Source: UBA11704 sp964491805 (GTDB lineage: Bacteria; Patescibacteriota; Minisyncoccia; Phycocordibacterales; UBA5272). From it: 24,739 nt of DNA. The stretch lies in assembly GCA_964491805.1 (NCBI GenBank), contig CAZBGU010000012.1:1-24739 (forward strand), read 5' to 3'. Under the pieces are notes generated by a model that ran no database searches, was not told the origin of the DNA, and was given only the letters and a program-made list of their open reading frames with translations. The translations under genes and the position numbers were made by a program. Shown here one piece after another: positions 1-7,641 of this stretch (its first letter is position 1; each line of letters starts with the position of its first letter).

Positions 1-52
1 CCTACGACCAACGCGTTAACAGCGCGCTGCTCTACCGCTGAGCTATCGCGGA
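1..52 (-). tRNA. tRNA-Asn (GTT), 3' part cut by window edge
   Basis: On the minus strand the acceptor 5' strand TCCGCGA is followed by T-A, a D-arm (GCTC...GAGC), an anticodon stem GCGCG/CGCGT closing the loop CTGTTAA with anticodon GTT, then the variable loop and the first half of the T stem (GTAGG). The T loop, the 3' T stem and the acceptor 3' strand lie beyond position 1. Anticodon GTT identifies the asparagine tRNA. Cloverleaf pairing is sound up to the cut, so identity is secure although the gene is partial here. Confidence 0.95.
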
Positions 53-227
53 ATGTATCTATCACTGCAGAACAATTTAGTTATATTGTACTGTGATAAA
101 TTTGGTAGAATTTTGAATTTTCAAGCAAACTATCTATAGATTCCTCTATAAATGTATACATTATCATACTAGAAAATTTGATATTCTGCAAGAAGCCACT
201 TTGTGAATAGTAATTATAAATAACCTA

Positions 228-256
228 AAATCTCTCCACTTGGAATGGAGAGATTT
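228..256 (-). terminator. Rho-independent-like terminator after the membrane protein gene
   Basis: A perfect 11-bp inverted repeat (AAATCTCTCCA / TGGAGAGATTT) with a 7-nt loop lies 23 nt downstream of the minus-strand stop. It ends in a short T-rich tail when read on the minus strand. It would close the single-gene unit at 279-932 before the tRNA. Confidence 0.75.
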
Positions 257-278
257 AGATAAAAACCTAATAACTGTG

Positions 279-932
279 CTACATTGCTTGATGCTCTGTT
301 AGTTTGGTGTAAACGTGTGCAAGTACAAATGTAGAAACAGGGACTGACAGCAAAAGACCGAACCCAAGTAAAGCTAAGCCTATCATGTTAAGAATAACCA
401 CGAGAATGTAAAGAATAAGGACAGAAACAAGGTTAGCTGAGGTTATTCGATAACTCATTTTTATCAGCTCAATAAATTTGGCATTTTCGTGATCGACCAC
501 AACAAAAGGGAAAAAGACAAAGCGAATATTGATATACAATGCAATGAGAATGAGAACAATACTAAGTATTACCGCAATAGAGCTTCTCATGAGGACACTT
601 GTCCCAAGAAAGGCAAAAGCCGTAACCTGCGGTAACGAATAAAGAATTGAAAACGCCACAAACTTGAGCACTTTATTTTTTGACAAAAGTGGAGTAAACA
701 GGTCATAAAATGTAAAGTGATGATTTCGTACGATAGCAAGCGAAATAGACGCAGTCGATAGAATCGTCAGCATATAAACAAGTGAAGCAAAACCAGGAAT
801 ACGTGACACTCCAGCTGCTGTACTAATAATAATACCAATAATAAATGTAAGAGCAATAAACCATGCATGCTGTTTAGTCTTTGCCCACCCGAACATAAAA
901 ATCTCTTTAAATGAAAAATATTGCTTTGTCAT
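279..932 (-). CDS. Integral membrane protein, DUF975/YciC-like
   Basis: This is a 217-residue protein dominated by about five or six hydrophobic segments (roughly 23-42, 48-68, 90-113, 118-145, 166-190 and 190-208). The opening SFKEIFMFGWAKTKQ and the mid-region run from RFVFFPFVVVDHEN to the MSYRITSAN segment resemble the DUF975 / YciC / glycerophosphodiesterase-membrane-domain proteins, where an amphipathic start is followed by a bundle of helices and a conserved turn of the R-F-x-F-P-(x)5-D-E type. These families have no settled biochemical role, so no function is assigned. It is a single-gene unit: a hairpin terminator follows it, and an extended -10 box (TG-G-TATACT, 947-955) lies 14 nt before the ATG, leaving a leader of only about 7 nt. 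It is divergent from hpf. Confidence is high that this is a real gene and moderate on the family. Confidence 0.8.
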   Translation of the reverse strand: MTKQYFSFKEIFMFGWAKTKQHAWFIALTFIIGIIISTAAGVSRIPGFASLVYMLTILSTASISLAIVRNHHFTFYDLFTPLLSKNKVLKFVAFSILYSLPQVTAFAFLGTSVLMRSSIAVILSIVLILIALYINIRFVFFPFVVVDHENAKFIELIKMSYRITSANLVSVLILYILVVILNMIGLALLGFGLLLSVPVSTFVLAHVYTKLTEHQAM

Positions 933-946
933 AGTATGTACCTAAT

Positions 947-955
947 AGTATACCA
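947..955 (-). promoter_or_regulatory. Extended -10 box of the membrane protein gene
   Basis: On the minus strand TG-G-TATACT ends 14 nt before the ATG at 932. No -35-like hexamer is evident. The predicted 5' leader is about 7 nt, too short for a Shine-Dalgarno. Confidence 0.5.
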
Positions 956-1092
956 AGGAACTTACAACACTCGAGTCCATTTTTATTAAAAACTGTGTAT
1001 AAATTCACCCACACAATTTCTGTTCTCTTTGAAACAATTTGTTATATACTGTACATATTACTCAGTTAAAACATAATTGAAATAAATTATAT

Positions 1093-1455
1093 ATGCATAC
1101 AATACTCACAGGTGTTCACATGGAAATCACAGATGCGATTCGTACTTACACACTAGAGAAAATGCAGCCACTTGAAAAGCTAATAACACAAGGCGACACA
1201 AGTGCAAAGCTGAGTGTAGAACTTTCCAAGACATCAAACCACCACGTCAATGGGCAAGTATTCCAAGCTGAGGCGTTACTCCATATTAGAGGAAAAGAAG
1301 TTGCTTTAAGAACGACGCAGGAAGATCTTTATAAAGCAATTGATGTTTTGAAAGATATGCTTACACGTGAGCTCTCACAACACAAAGATAAGGAGCGTTC
1401 AGTAATTCGAAGAAGTGCTCACAAGGTAAAATCACTATTTAAAAGACTAATGTAA
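1093..1455 (+). CDS. hpf: Ribosome hibernation promoting factor, short form
   Basis: The 120-residue protein has the N-terminal beta-strand pattern of the HPF/RaiA (sigma-54 modulation) family: M-x-T-I-L-T-G-V-H-M-E-I-T-D-A-I-R-x-Y near the start, and the paired A-L-L-H-I-R-G and L-Y-K-A-I-D elements of the beta-alpha-beta-beta-beta-alpha fold. The C-terminal tail is very basic (RRSAHKVKSLFKRLM). Family members bind the small ribosomal subunit at the mRNA/tRNA channel and inactivate ribosomes in stress or stationary phase. The C-terminal dimerisation domain of long HPF is absent, so this is the short type. It is the first gene of a pair with the cyclophilin (7-nt gap). The start was chosen from family alignment. 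No Shine-Dalgarno is visible. The upstream TTGTTATATACT (1039-1050) and CATAAT (1072-1077) are alternative -10 candidates. Confidence 0.93.
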   Translation: MHTILTGVHMEITDAIRTYTLEKMQPLEKLITQGDTSAKLSVELSKTSNHHVNGQVFQAEALLHIRGKEVALRTTQEDLYKAIDVLKDMLTRELSQHKDKERSVIRRSAHKVKSLFKRLM

Positions 1456-1462
1456 GAGACAC

Positions 1463-2164
1463 ATGGATAACGAAACAAAAGTAACATACAGTGTAATAGC
1501 AATACTTATTGTTTTCTTGGGCGGACTTGCTTTCACATTACAACCAGCTGGAGTTGTTCCACAGCAAGAGACAACAAAAATTACTGAGCGAGCACCGAAA
1601 AAACAACTGACAGCTCAGGTCGCACAAAATTCATCATCAACAATCACTGCTTCTACAACCATTATGGAACCACAAAAATTTTCATCAGCAACAATTACTA
1701 CGAACAAGGGAACAATTGAGATTTCTTTCAAAGACAGCGCGCCACAAACTGTTAAAAACTTTGGTACACTCGCTAGTTCAAAATTCTATGACGGTGTACG
1801 CTTCCATCGTGTAATTAAAGACTTTATGATCCAAACTGGAGACCCTCTCTCAAAGGACAAGGCTGCGCAAGCATCTTGGGGGACTGGTGGACCTGGATAT
1901 AAATTTAATGATGAACTCAAAGGAGATGAGAAGTACACCCTTGGTACAGTGGCTATGGCGAATTCTGGACCAAATACTAACGGAAGTCAGTTCTTTATTG
2001 TTACGGCTAATCCAGGTGTTGGTTTACCGCCAAATTACACAGTCTTCGGACATGTAACAAAGGGCATCGAGACTGCGCTAGCAATACAAGATACTAAGAC
2101 CACAGGAAGTCCATACGATAGACCGCTTGAAGATATTATCATAGAGAAGGTAGAGGTGAGATAG
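1463..2164 (+). CDS. Membrane-anchored cyclophilin-type peptidyl-prolyl isomerase
   Basis: This 233-residue protein has three parts: one N-terminal membrane segment (about 11-28), a Ser/Thr/Gln-rich linker to about 70, and a cyclophilin domain from about 75 to the end. Diagnostic residues are present: F-H-R-V (114-117) with the catalytic arginine, M-I-Q-T-G-D-P (122-128), N-T-N-G-S-Q-F-F-I (171-179) and F-G-H-V (195-198). Cyclophilins catalyse cis/trans isomerisation of Xaa-Pro bonds. The anchor without a clear cleavage site suggests the domain faces the outside and helps fold exported proteins. It follows hpf by 7 nt without a Shine-Dalgarno, so co-transcription is likely. A strong convergent hairpin follows it. 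Confidence 0.93.
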   Translation: MDNETKVTYSVIAILIVFLGGLAFTLQPAGVVPQQETTKITERAPKKQLTAQVAQNSSSTITASTTIMEPQKFSSATITTNKGTIEISFKDSAPQTVKNFGTLASSKFYDGVRFHRVIKDFMIQTGDPLSKDKAAQASWGTGGPGYKFNDELKGDEKYTLGTVAMANSGPNTNGSQFFIVTANPGVGLPPNYTVFGHVTKGIETALAIQDTKTTGSPYDRPLEDIIIEKVEVR

Positions 2165-2204
2165 TCATAAGACTGCTTCGCTAACTGACAACAGAAGAAT
2201 ACTA

Positions 2205-2241
2205 TATAAGTGAGCGACACCTACGGTGTCGCTCACTTATA
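2205..2241. terminator. Perfect 17-bp hairpin between convergent genes
   Basis: A 17-bp perfect stem with loop TAC sits between the cyclophilin stop (2164, plus) and the fmt stop (2261, minus). Neither side has a long T tract, so it may act as a bidirectional terminator or as an mRNA 3'-end stabiliser for both units. Confidence 0.7.
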
Positions 2242-2260
2242 ATATTCTGTATTATATTAT

Positions 2261-3136
2261 CTATTTCAAATACCCTCTCTTGAAACTATCCCAATCCATT
2301 TCCTTCTTTCCTTCTGGAGTTACCGTAAGAATATAGTCTCTCGCAAGACGTGATGTCTTCTCAATCGTAGATTCAAGTGAGTTTACTTTGACCCGAATAT
2401 TTTTACCGTTATGTGTTACAAAAAAATAAAGCATAGGCCATGGTGTTAATGCTCTATATTTTCTCCTGACACTATCAATATCATCGTCAAGATGTATAAG
2501 ACCAAGCTCCTTAGTTATCTTTTTACAGACTGTTGCTTGTATATGATCTTGCTCTTTTGGAATTAGAGTACCTTCTAGATAATGAGGTAGTGTATCCACA
2601 AGAAGATCTCCGCCTAGTTGCCCGCAACTCACTTCAAGTGTACCAGTATTTGATTCAGCATGTATCATAAAAGCACTTTGAGCAAGAATGGGGCCGTGAT
2701 CCATTTCTTTGTCTAACTTCATAATTGTTACACCTGTAGTAAGCACACCATCTAGCAAAGCACTCTCAATAGGCGATGGCCCGCGATACTTTGGAAGAAG
2801 CGATGGGTGTACATTAAGTGTCCCGTGAGTAGGGATATTGAGGATGTCTTCTGGAATAATTTTGCCATATGAGGCCACAATAAATAAATCATACTTTCTG
2901 GTATGAAGAGGTGACTCCTGGCTAAGTTCCTTTAATGTCTCGGGTTGAAACACTTCAATTCCTTTCATCTCTGACCACGTTTTTATATATGGAGGAATTA
3001 GTTGCATGTGTCGACCTTGAAGACTGTCTGGTTTTGTAACAACAAGCGAAGGCAAGTAGCCAACACGTGCAAGAGAAGCGAGAACACTCTCTGCAAGGGC
3101 TCCTGTTCCAAAAAAAGCATATTGTATTTCTTTCAT
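2261..3136 (-). CDS. fmt: Methionyl-tRNA formyltransferase
   Basis: The protein (291 residues from the ATG at 3136) transfers a formyl group from 10-formyl-THF to initiator Met-tRNA. The catalytic-domain signature S-L-L-P-K-Y-R-G-P-S-P-I (about 112-123) follows N-V-H, which gives the catalytic Asn and His. The catalytic Asp lies in L-D-K-E-M-D-H-G-P-I (about 141-150). The C-terminal domain is shorter and less regular than in E. coli Fmt (about 315 aa). I prefer the ATG at 3136 over an in-frame TTG three codons upstream, because M-K-E-I-Q-Y-A-F-F-G-T-G fits the family start and an extended -10 (TG-G-TATTAT) overlaps the longer version. It is the last gene of priA-def-fmt, a widespread gene order. 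rsmB, often next, is absent. Confidence 0.93.
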   Translation of the reverse strand: MKEIQYAFFGTGALAESVLASLARVGYLPSLVVTKPDSLQGRHMQLIPPYIKTWSEMKGIEVFQPETLKELSQESPLHTRKYDLFIVASYGKIIPEDILNIPTHGTLNVHPSLLPKYRGPSPIESALLDGVLTTGVTIMKLDKEMDHGPILAQSAFMIHAESNTGTLEVSCGQLGGDLLVDTLPHYLEGTLIPKEQDHIQATVCKKITKELGLIHLDDDIDSVRRKYRALTPWPMLYFFVTHNGKNIRVKVNSLESTIEKTSRLARDYILTVTPEGKKEMDWDSFKRGYLK

Positions 3137-3144
3137 ATACAGCA

Positions 3145-3153
3145 ATAATACCA
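3145..3153 (-). promoter_or_regulatory. Extended -10 box of fmt
   Basis: On the minus strand TG-G-TATTAT lies in the 31-nt gap between def and fmt and ends 8 nt before the preferred ATG (3136). The transcript would start at or beside the ATG, so fmt may have its own leaderless mRNA in addition to read-through from def. Confidence 0.5.
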
Positions 3154-3167
3154 GATAAAACGAAATA

Positions 3168-3728
3168 CTACCGACTTATATCGCTATCTTCTTTTGATTT
3201 TCGTGCTGCCTCCTTTACCTCTTCTTCTGTAAATTCCTCAAGATCAAAACCATGATCCACAAAAAGCACCCCGTCGAGGTGATCTATCTCATGCTGGAAA
3301 ATATGTGCAAGCAAACCTTGTCCACCGTATGTAAACTTTCGACCGTCCTCGTCATATGCTTCAACAGTTGCTGCAATTGAACGTCTTGTTTTACCGTAAA
3401 TCCATCTTACAGAAAGACAACCTTCTTGCATTACTGCTGTTTTCTTTGATCGCTTGATAATTCGTGGATTAATAAAAACAAGGGGCTTATTTTTTGCGTC
3501 ATCTTCATACGAACTTTCAGCAACAACAAAAATACGAAGAGGCAGAGCTATTTGAGGTGCGGCAATCGCAACGCCGTCATCCTCACGTGCCAATGCAAAT
3601 TTCATTGACGATATAACATCACGAAGAAAAACAGATCCAAATTCTCCCGTAGTTACTTCACGTGCACGCATACGCAATGGATTTGCAGCGTCATCGTCAA
3701 TTTGTATGATTGTATCAGCAATATTCAT
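3168..3728 (-). CDS. def: Peptide deformylase
   Basis: This 186-residue metalloenzyme removes the N-formyl group from nascent proteins, working with Fmt encoded just downstream. All three motifs are present: G-V-A-I-A-A-P-Q (52-59, motif 1, with Ala where a second Gly is usual), E-G-C-L-S (102-106, the metal-binding Cys) and H-E-I-D-H (146-150, the two metal-binding His and the catalytic Glu). The tail after about 165 is highly charged (Glu/Lys). It lies 57 nt downstream of priA. Two promoter readings are possible: TTGAAC-16-TATAGT (3749-3776), or TG-T-TAGATT ending 6 nt from the ATG. Confidence 0.95.
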   Translation of the reverse strand: MNIADTIIQIDDDAANPLRMRAREVTTGEFGSVFLRDVISSMKFALAREDDGVAIAAPQIALPLRIFVVAESSYEDDAKNKPLVFINPRIIKRSKKTAVMQEGCLSVRWIYGKTRRSIAATVEAYDEDGRKFTYGGQGLLAHIFQHEIDHLDGVLFVDHGFDLEEFTEEEVKEAARKSKEDSDISR

Positions 3729-3748
3729 GTCCGTAATCTAACACAGAG

Positions 3749-3776
3749 ACTATATTTAGTATAGGGGACAGTTCAA
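3749..3776 (-). promoter_or_regulatory. Candidate def promoter
   Basis: On the minus strand TTGAAC is separated by 16 nt from TATAGT, which ends 20 nt before the def ATG. A competing reading is the extended -10 TG-T-TAGATT closer to the start, which would be leaderless. The two cannot be separated by eye. Confidence 0.35.
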
Positions 3777-3785
3777 AAAAACATT

Positions 3786-5648
3786 TTAAATAAAGAAGTG
3801 TAGAGGATTGACCACTGGGTGAGCATCGTAAACTACACGTTTTATTTTTTCTCGGACGTCAACATTATTTTCCCATTCTGATTCTCTAATATGGACAAAA
3901 AGTAATGTTACACCTCGCCCTTGCTCGAACCATAACACTGAATATGGCTCAAGTTCTCGTTCAAAATGCTTCCTTACTTCGTCTGACAAATTATCAAATG
4001 ATGCTTTAATAACTGTATAGTATGGAGGCAATAAAAACTGTTCACGCTCCTTGAGTAATGCAGCATATACATCTCGAAAGGAAGGTGAACTGAGGTAACG
4101 TATAACAGGAAGATTTTTGAGGCGTGTCTGTAGTATAAGAGGTGCATCAACATGAACTCCCCGAGGGATCTTCTCTGCCATTTCTGTAACCAGTGACAAT
4201 ACCTTTTCGTCAGTACGATATTCTGGAAGAGAAAAAAGAGAATCGAGCGAAAGAATTATAATCCCATCACACGAGGTGACAATATTATGCGCCATCTCCG
4301 TGCCGATGAGCACACCATAGTCACTTTCAAACCACTCCTTATACACTTTTTTTACTTTTGCTCGTGTTGGTGTCCGCTCACTATCTATAACAAACAGGGG
4401 AACTCCTAGACGTAAAAGCTCTTCTTCTATCCCTGTAGTTGCAATACCCAGTGTTGTCATTCTCCATCCTCCACAATATCTACAATCAAGCGATGTTTCT
4501 TCGTTAAGCTGGATGATAGCTTCACATCCATGACAAACGTATGTCCTCATTCCAGCTATCTTGTGAAGTACGTACGGGCGATGACACTGGGTACAGGTAA
4601 ACAATTCTCCACAATCAGAGCAAATTGTTGTTGGGTACATACCTTTACGATGAGCATATAAAAATAAATGTCCACTCTTTGAAACTTTTAGATCACGAAT
4701 TAACTGTAGAGCGTTCTTTGAGAGATATGGACTACCTGTTCTATTTTCTTCTGTCATTTGTACCACAGTGACATTTGCATCATTACGAAACTGAAGCGGC
4801 ATAATTTCAGTGGCATCCTTTTTCTTCAGCAACATATGAGAACGTAGAGAAAGCATATGAGATCCGAGAAGACATGGTACTGAGGATGCCTTTGCAAGTA
4901 ACTCGATTATTCTATGAGTATCATACCCTTGATCTCCGTGTGTATAGTAGTAACTACTGTGCTCCCGTTCAATAACAATAAGACCTAGATCATTTCGGAC
5001 CCACGGAAGAAGAGATGGAGTCGTCAAAATAAGTAAAGGGTGATCATTTTTTTTGAGTAACGACATAGCTACTCCATACTGTTTATCTGACAATGAACCA
5101 TTAAGACAAACAACGTACTCATCAATGCCTCGGGAGAGTATTTCTTTTGCATTATCGAGATCAGTTATTGTCGGAAAGAAAAGTACAAGTGACTTTTTTT
5201 TAGAAAACATTTCACGAATTGTTGTCTTATATCTAAGCATTCGATTCTCATAGTTCTGCTCAAGGAGAAGAACTTCATATCCACGTCCGTCTTCTGGGAT
5301 ACTAAGTGGAGTAAGATCATCAAACGATTTTTCTGACAGAAGATCAAAGATGATGGTGCCAATGTTTCTTATAGTACACGACGCCGCAAATTGAAGCACC
5401 TCCCACAACTTTGGATGAAGAAACCCCCTAATAAGTACTTTGGAAATTTTTTTTGTAACAAATGATGCATTCTTGAGGGACTGTTTTTCCTCATGCGCAT
5501 CAACGACACTTAAAACAAGAGCCCTGCATACACGTTTACGAATTGTAATTTCAACAAGATCTCCTGGACGGACTTCCTCTTTAGAAAAATATGACAACTC
5601 CTCGTATGGAATACCATTTGCAAGTGGAGAGACGGTTAATAAATACAT
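3786..5648 (-). CDS. priA: PriA-like primosomal protein N', degenerate helicase
   Basis: The 620-residue protein is shorter than E. coli PriA (732). It has the N-terminal 3'-DNA-binding domain and an intact zinc module: C343/C346, C352/C355, C372/C375 and C389/C392 form four CxxC pairs. PriA recognises stalled forks and recruits the replisome. The ATPase motifs look lost. Where a G-x-T-G-S-G-K-T P-loop is expected (about 128-141) the sequence reads LLEQNYENRMLRYKT, with no G-K-T/S. The DEEH box has become E-R-E-H (227-230). G-S-A-T-P-S is replaced by G-S-H-M-L-S (262-267), and the arginine-finger region reads E-M-A-E-K-I-P-R instead of a G-R-A-G-R type motif. The reading frame is continuous, so this is not a simple pseudogene. 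Actinobacterial PriA is a known case of a non-helicase PriA. It is first in priA-def-fmt. Confidence 0.88.
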   Translation of the reverse strand: MYLLTVSPLANGIPYEELSYFSKEEVRPGDLVEITIRKRVCRALVLSVVDAHEEKQSLKNASFVTKKISKVLIRGFLHPKLWEVLQFAASCTIRNIGTIIFDLLSEKSFDDLTPLSIPEDGRGYEVLLLEQNYENRMLRYKTTIREMFSKKKSLVLFFPTITDLDNAKEILSRGIDEYVVCLNGSLSDKQYGVAMSLLKKNDHPLLILTTPSLLPWVRNDLGLIVIEREHSSYYYTHGDQGYDTHRIIELLAKASSVPCLLGSHMLSLRSHMLLKKKDATEIMPLQFRNDANVTVVQMTEENRTGSPYLSKNALQLIRDLKVSKSGHLFLYAHRKGMYPTTICSDCGELFTCTQCHRPYVLHKIAGMRTYVCHGCEAIIQLNEETSLDCRYCGGWRMTTLGIATTGIEEELLRLGVPLFVIDSERTPTRAKVKKVYKEWFESDYGVLIGTEMAHNIVTSCDGIIILSLDSLFSLPEYRTDEKVLSLVTEMAEKIPRGVHVDAPLILQTRLKNLPVIRYLSSPSFRDVYAALLKEREQFLLPPYYTVIKASFDNLSDEVRKHFERELEPYSVLWFEQGRGVTLLFVHIRESEWENNVDVREKIKRVVYDAHPVVNPLHFFI

Positions 5649-5664
5649 AGCTGGTGATATATAA

Positions 5665-5673
5665 AGTATATCA
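5665..5673 (-). promoter_or_regulatory. Extended -10 box of priA
   Basis: On the minus strand TG-A-TATACT ends 16 nt before the priA ATG (5648), predicting a leader of about 9 nt. No Shine-Dalgarno is present in the sequence between. Confidence 0.5.
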
Positions 5674-5745
5674 GAAAATGATCATAAAATACTGAAAAGG
5701 CTTATATGGTAAGCAGAAATATAACTCCTCGAACTTAGGAAAATA

Positions 5746-5754
5746 TGCTATACT
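5746..5754 (+). promoter_or_regulatory. Extended -10 box of mreB
   Basis: TG-C-TATACT ends 12 nt before the mreB ATG (5767). No -35-like hexamer is seen 15-19 nt upstream. The transcript would begin about 5 nt before the ATG. It is divergent from the priA box. Confidence 0.6.
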
Positions 5755-5766
5755 TGGCTTAAATAT

Positions 5767-6780
5767 ATGGGATTTTTCTTCAAAAAACTTGGCGTTGACT
5801 TAGGCACAGCAAACACACTCGTCTTTGTTCCTGGTAAGGGAGTTGTGCTTGTCGAGCCATCTGTTGTTGCAATCTCAGAGACAGGCAACAAGATTCTCGC
5901 TGTTGGTTCTGATGCTAAAGATATGATCGGAAAAACACCAGACAGTATCATTGCATACAGACCAATGCGCGACGGAGTTATTGCAGATTACCGTGTTACA
6001 GAAGCAATGCTTCGCTATTACATTCACAAAGCGCTTGGTGAATTTAATCTCTTTAAACCTGACGTAATGATTTCTGTGCCAGCTGGTGTCACCTCGACCG
6101 AGAGACGTGCTGTGATTGAGGCTGCCCTTAAAGCAGGAGCACGTAATGCATATGTTGTTAAGGAACCAATTCTCGCTGCAATCGGAGCTGGTATTCCTAT
6201 TCATGAGGCTCAAGGAAGAATGATTGTCGACATAGGGGGTGGAACAACAGATGTTGCAGTAATTTCACTTGGAGGTATCGTGTGTAGTACCTCCGTAAAA
6301 TGTGCCGGAACCAAGGTAGACCAAGCCATCATTGATTATGTTAAAAAAACATACAACCTTGCAATAGGTGATCAAACTGCAGAAGATATAAAGATAAAAA
6401 TCGGATCTGCTCTTCCTGTTGAAGATGAGCTTGTTCTTAAGGTGAAAGGACGTGATTTCATAGCAGGACTTCCTAGAACTGTAGAAATCCGCACAAACGA
6501 AATAGTAAAGGCAATCGACAAGGAGCTTAAAATGATGATCAAGGCAATTCGTGACGTACTCCAAGAAACCCCGCCTGAGCTTGCTTCAGATATTATAGAT
6601 AATGGCATAATCATGAGTGGCGGATCTTCTATGCTTCGACACTTTCCTGATCTTGTTGAACGACGTACAGGTGTAAAGGCAGTGCTTGCTGATGATGCTT
6701 TCTATTGTGTTGCAAAAGGGACAGGTATCGCACTCGAGCATCTTGAGACATACAAACGAAGTATTTTTGCTAAACGATAG
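5767..6780 (+). CDS. mreB: Rod shape-determining protein MreB, actin-like
   Basis: The full-length 337-residue MreB has actin-fold nucleotide motifs: phosphate-1 G-V-D-L-G-T-A-N-T (9-17), V-P-A-G-V-T-S-T-E-R-R (104-114), connect/phosphate-2 D-I-G-G-G-T-T-D (155-162) and the adenosine-site segment G-I-I-M-S-G-G-S-S near 285. The short hydrophobic/basic start MGFFFKKLG may serve as a membrane-binding element. MreB filaments organise lateral wall synthesis. mreC and mreD, which usually follow, are absent; the next gene is a clamp-loader subunit. The start is set by the family N-terminus and by the extended -10 box just upstream. Confidence 0.97.
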   Translation: MGFFFKKLGVDLGTANTLVFVPGKGVVLVEPSVVAISETGNKILAVGSDAKDMIGKTPDSIIAYRPMRDGVIADYRVTEAMLRYYIHKALGEFNLFKPDVMISVPAGVTSTERRAVIEAALKAGARNAYVVKEPILAAIGAGIPIHEAQGRMIVDIGGGTTDVAVISLGGIVCSTSVKCAGTKVDQAIIDYVKKTYNLAIGDQTAEDIKIKIGSALPVEDELVLKVKGRDFIAGLPRTVEIRTNEIVKAIDKELKMMIKAIRDVLQETPPELASDIIDNGIIMSGGSSMLRHFPDLVERRTGVKAVLADDAFYCVAKGTGIALEHLETYKRSIFAKR

Positions 6781-6834
6781 ATAACGTGAAATAGAGATAA
6801 ATTTTATTTTAATCATAGAACAGACTAGTACTTT

Positions 6835-6843
6835 TGATATACT
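6835..6843 (+). promoter_or_regulatory. Extended -10 box upstream of the delta-prime gene
   Basis: TG-A-TATACT lies 24 nt before the ATG at 6868, giving a leader of about 17 nt that contains no purine-rich Shine-Dalgarno. An in-frame TAA eight nt before the ATG rules out a longer protein. Confidence 0.45.
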
Positions 6844-6867
6844 AGAAGTGTCCACATTTAAGCATCT

Positions 6868-7521
6868 ATGTTCTCACTTTCAAAAACTACACACCACGCA
6901 ACACTCTTTGTTGACGAAAACAGAAAAGAAATTACCAGTATCCTAATGGAATGTCTCAAGAGAGACCAAACCGTGTACAGTATGCATGATCTCTCTATTC
7001 TTGATATTGACACTGCACGTATAATTGCCTCATGGGCACAAGCTCCATATGATGGTAATAAAGTTATATTGCTTTCATTCCATACGGCAACAATTCCTGC
7101 CCAAAATGCGCTACTCAAGGTTCTTGAAGAACCGAATACAGGTGTGTATTTTATTATCGTAACAAGTAATCTTGAGTCAATCATCCCAACATTATATTCA
7201 CGACTTCAGTTACAACAGCATACGAGCCAAGGTATACAGCGAAAAGATTCTGAGCTTTTCTTAGAGACAAGTACTCATGAAAGAATGAAACTTACGTGTG
7301 TAACTTCTCTGCTTACAGCAAAAGATGAATCAGGAAGGAAGGATAGAGAGGGTCTGCGCATTTTTATACTGTCTCTTGTGGAACTACTTAAGAGAAAAAA
7401 TGCCGACCACCGATACATACTACAAACAATCGAAGTAGCCTCCTATGCCAGTGACACGTCGTCCTCAGGAAAAGCACTCATCGAGTACCTTGCCTTACTC
7501 TTGCCGCAAATCAAGAGCTAA
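6868..7521 (+). CDS. DNA polymerase III delta-prime-like clamp loader subunit
   Basis: The 217-residue protein contains the clamp-loader AAA+ segment P-A-Q-N-A-L-L-K-V-L-E-E-P (77-89), then T-G-V-Y-F-I-I-V-T-S-N (91-101) and I-P-T-L-Y-S-R (106-112). This is the HolB/DnaX pattern that ends in the S-R-C/x arginine-finger region. There is no Walker A and no zinc Cys cluster, and the N-terminal part before the sensor region is only about 60 residues. It therefore looks like a shortened, non-ATP-binding delta-prime (HolB) subunit, which would act with DnaX and delta in loading the beta clamp. A truncated DnaX paralogue is the alternative. It lies 87 nt after mreB with its own -10 box. Confidence 0.75.
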   Translation: MFSLSKTTHHATLFVDENRKEITSILMECLKRDQTVYSMHDLSILDIDTARIIASWAQAPYDGNKVILLSFHTATIPAQNALLKVLEEPNTGVYFIIVTSNLESIIPTLYSRLQLQQHTSQGIQRKDSELFLETSTHERMKLTCVTSLLTAKDESGRKDREGLRIFILSLVELLKRKNADHRYILQTIEVASYASDTSSSGKALIEYLALLLPQIKS

Positions 7522-7569
7522 TGTACAATTTGATTACACAGAAAATAGACCCTTGAGGCAAGGTGCCGC

Positions 7570-7575
7570 TATAAT
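7570..7575 (+). promoter_or_regulatory. Candidate -10 box for frr
   Basis: A consensus TATAAT stands 66 nt before the frr ATG. TAGACC 18 nt upstream is a weak -35 match. A poorer TACATT ends 9 nt before the ATG at the spacing seen for neighbouring genes, so the true start of transcription is uncertain. Confidence 0.35.
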
Positions 7576-7641
7576 TTTGCAAGCGGGTTTAGTTTTTCTT
7601 CATTAACTCTAGCAATCTAATATCATTACATTTTAAACTAT

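Noticed and set aside
3137..3145. TTG start adding three residues to Fmt
   Set aside because: The ATG at 3136 fits the family N-terminus, and the extended -10 box overlaps the longer start.
7551..7563. CCTTG/CAAGG mini-hairpin after the clamp-loader gene
   Set aside because: It has only 5 bp with a 3-nt loop and no T tract. It is too weak to call a terminator.
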